Assembly: GCA_021802745.1 (NCBI GenBank)
Contig: JAJZRK010000161.1
Span: 1 to 7,414 of the forward strand
Source: a bacterium
Lineage (GTDB): Bacteria; Gemmatimonadota; Gemmatimonadetes; Gemmatimonadales; Gemmatimonadaceae
Length of the DNA: 7,414 nt
Direction of reading: 5' to 3'
Shown: positions 6,641 through 7,414 of the stretch, in pieces
Layout: every line of letters begins with the position of its first letter
Numbering within the stretch: the first letter of the stretch is position 1
Position numbers and translations under genes: made by a program
The notes under the pieces: generated by a model
What the model was told of the DNA's origin: nothing
Database searches by the model: none
The model's input: the letters and a program-made list of their open reading frames with translations, nothing else

Positions 6641-7168
6641 CTAGTCGTCGTCGCCGCGCGCGGAGTTCACGGTGACCGGCGCCGCCGTCCACTTCTTTAC
6701 GAGGAAGACCAGGAAGACCGCTCCACCCAGCACCAGCGCGGCGGGCAGCGCGTACACCAGCAGGTTGAATCCCCGCGCCTTCGGCTCGAGCAGGATCCAC
6801 TCGCCGTACTTGGAGACGAAGTAATCCTTCACCTCGTCGGGCGACTTGCCCGCGGCGAGCTGCTCCTTGACCACCGTGCGCATCTGCTGTGCGAGCTCGG
6901 AGGGCGAGTCCTGGATGGAAACGCCCTGGCAGACCGGGCAGCGCAGCTGCGACGCCACCGACTTGGTGGCCGCCTCGAGCGCCGGATCGTTCTTCTGCGC
7001 GTCGGTCAGCGTGCCCTGCACCTGCACGCGCAGCGCCCCGCTGTCCTGCGGCGCGTTCTTGGGCGCCGCCGGAAGTTCGGGCGCCTGGGCGAACAGCGCG
7101 CTCCCGGCAAGCGACAGCGCCGCCGCGAGTGCGACGAACGCTCGCGAGACGTTGCGATGGTTGATCAC
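6641..7168 (-). CDS. ccmH: Cytochrome c-type biogenesis protein CcmH
   Basis: Membrane-anchored periplasmic thiol-disulfide protein of System I cytochrome c maturation. It acts on the CXXCH motif of apocytochrome c before haem is attached by CcmF. The protein has 175 residues. A signal peptide covers about 1-28 (hydrophobic FVALAAALSLAGSALFAQA). The conserved domain follows with the redox motif LRCPVCQGVSIQDS; the cysteines are 77 and 80. Next come ELAQQMR (91-97) and YGEWILLEPKARGFNLLVY (121-139), then a C-terminal membrane segment near 136-157 and a short acidic tail. It starts at GTG 7168, whose bases overlap the TGA of the preceding thioredoxin gene (GTGA), so translation is probably coupled. 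It is the short, single-domain form without a fused CcmI/TPR part, and no ccmI follows it. Assignment is firm. Confidence 0.95.
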   Translation of the reverse strand: MINHRNVSRAFVALAAALSLAGSALFAQAPELPAAPKNAPQDSGALRVQVQGTLTDAQKNDPALEAATKSVASQLRCPVCQGVSIQDSPSELAQQMRTVVKEQLAAGKSPDEVKDYFVSKYGEWILLEPKARGFNLLVYALPAALVLGGAVFLVFLVKKWTAAPVTVNSARGDDD

Positions 7169-7414
7169 TTGGCACCCCCGGTCTTGGCGCCCGGCAGCGC
7201 CGTGTCGCCCCCGGCCGCGGCGGGCGCCGCCTGCTGGGCCGCCGCCATGAGCGAGTCCACCTTGAGGCGCACCACGCCCGGCGTCACCGGGCCGGTGTGC
7301 TTGTACGCCACGCGGCCATTGGCGTCGAGGAAGAACGTCTCGGGAACGCCGTAGAGCCCGTAATCAATCGCGACGCGCGCGCCGGGATCGTCCACCGACG
7401 GGTACGACTGCACC
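7165..7414 (-). CDS. ccmG: Thioredoxin-family thiol:disulfide interchange protein, CcmG/DsbE type (partial, N-terminus beyond window)
   Basis: C-terminal 82 residues or so of a membrane-tethered periplasmic thioredoxin that keeps apocytochrome c and CcmH reduced during cytochrome c maturation. The visible part carries QSYPSVDDPGARVAIDYGLY, then YGVPETFFLDANGRVAYKH with the cis-proline of the thioredoxin fold (GVPETF), then TGPVTP. These are typical of CcmG/DsbE/ResA-like proteins. The WCxxC active site and the membrane anchor would lie outside the window. An alanine- and glycine-rich tail of about 25 residues follows the domain and is not conserved in the family. The reading frame is open to the right edge; the first in-window GTG is an internal valine codon, not a start. 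Its stop overlaps the start of ccmH, confirming a ccm operon. Confidence 0.9.
   Translation of the reverse strand, partial: VQSYPSVDDPGARVAIDYGLYGVPETFFLDANGRVAYKHTGPVTPGVVRLKVDSLMAAAQQAAPAAAGGDTALPGAKTGGAK

Noticed and set aside
4513..6675. A 720-codon open frame on the plus strand opposite the hydrolase, and a similar 613-codon one at 1780-3621
   Set aside because: The translations are dominated by Arg, Ala, His and Pro, show no family motifs, and lie exactly antisense to well-identified genes. Long antisense frames are expected in GC-rich coding DNA.
1..7414. RNA genes, CRISPR arrays, insertion sequences, attachment sites or an entirely new defence or metabolic system
   Set aside because: Almost all of the window is filled by recognisable minus-strand genes with tight spacing. 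I saw no tRNA- or rRNA-like segment, no spaced direct repeats, no transposase motifs and no cluster of unknown proteins.

Overview
The window is GC-rich bacterial DNA, and every supportable gene lies on the minus strand, so transcription runs from high to low coordinates. A System I (Ccm) cytochrome c maturation locus and a lipobox-bearing solute-binding protein point to a Gram-negative, respiring, high-GC bacterium. Gemmatimonadota or another soil-type phylum would fit, but that is a guess from general style and no marker gene here settles it.

Right part (6641-7414): the end of a cytochrome c biogenesis operon. It holds the C-terminal part of a CcmG/DsbE-type thioredoxin (cut by the window edge), followed by CcmH, which carries the LRCPVCQ haem-ligation motif. 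The two are coupled by a GTGA stop/start overlap.

Boundary (6550-6640): a 91-base gap with a GC-rich hairpin just after ccmH and a perfect 16-bp palindrome just before the next gene. This gap most likely separates two transcription units.

Left and middle (1-6549): a compact five-gene sugar-uptake operon in the order glycoside hydrolase, MalK/UgpC-type ATPase, family 1 solute-binding lipoprotein, MalF/UgpA-type permease, MalG/UgpE-type permease (cut by the left edge). Spacings are 2 bp, 1 bp, a 4-bp overlap and 29 bp. The likely flow is capture by the lipoprotein, import through the permease pair powered by the ATPase, then cleavage in the cytoplasm by the signal-less (alpha/alpha)6-barrel hydrolase. 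The imported sugar cannot be read from sequence; an alpha-linked glucoside or mannoside is the best family-level guess.

The most unusual element is the first permease. It is 520 residues long and carries about 235 extra N-terminal residues, predicted as four additional membrane segments and a periplasmic domain of about 88 residues. I see no RNA genes, CRISPR, insertion sequences or wholly new system.
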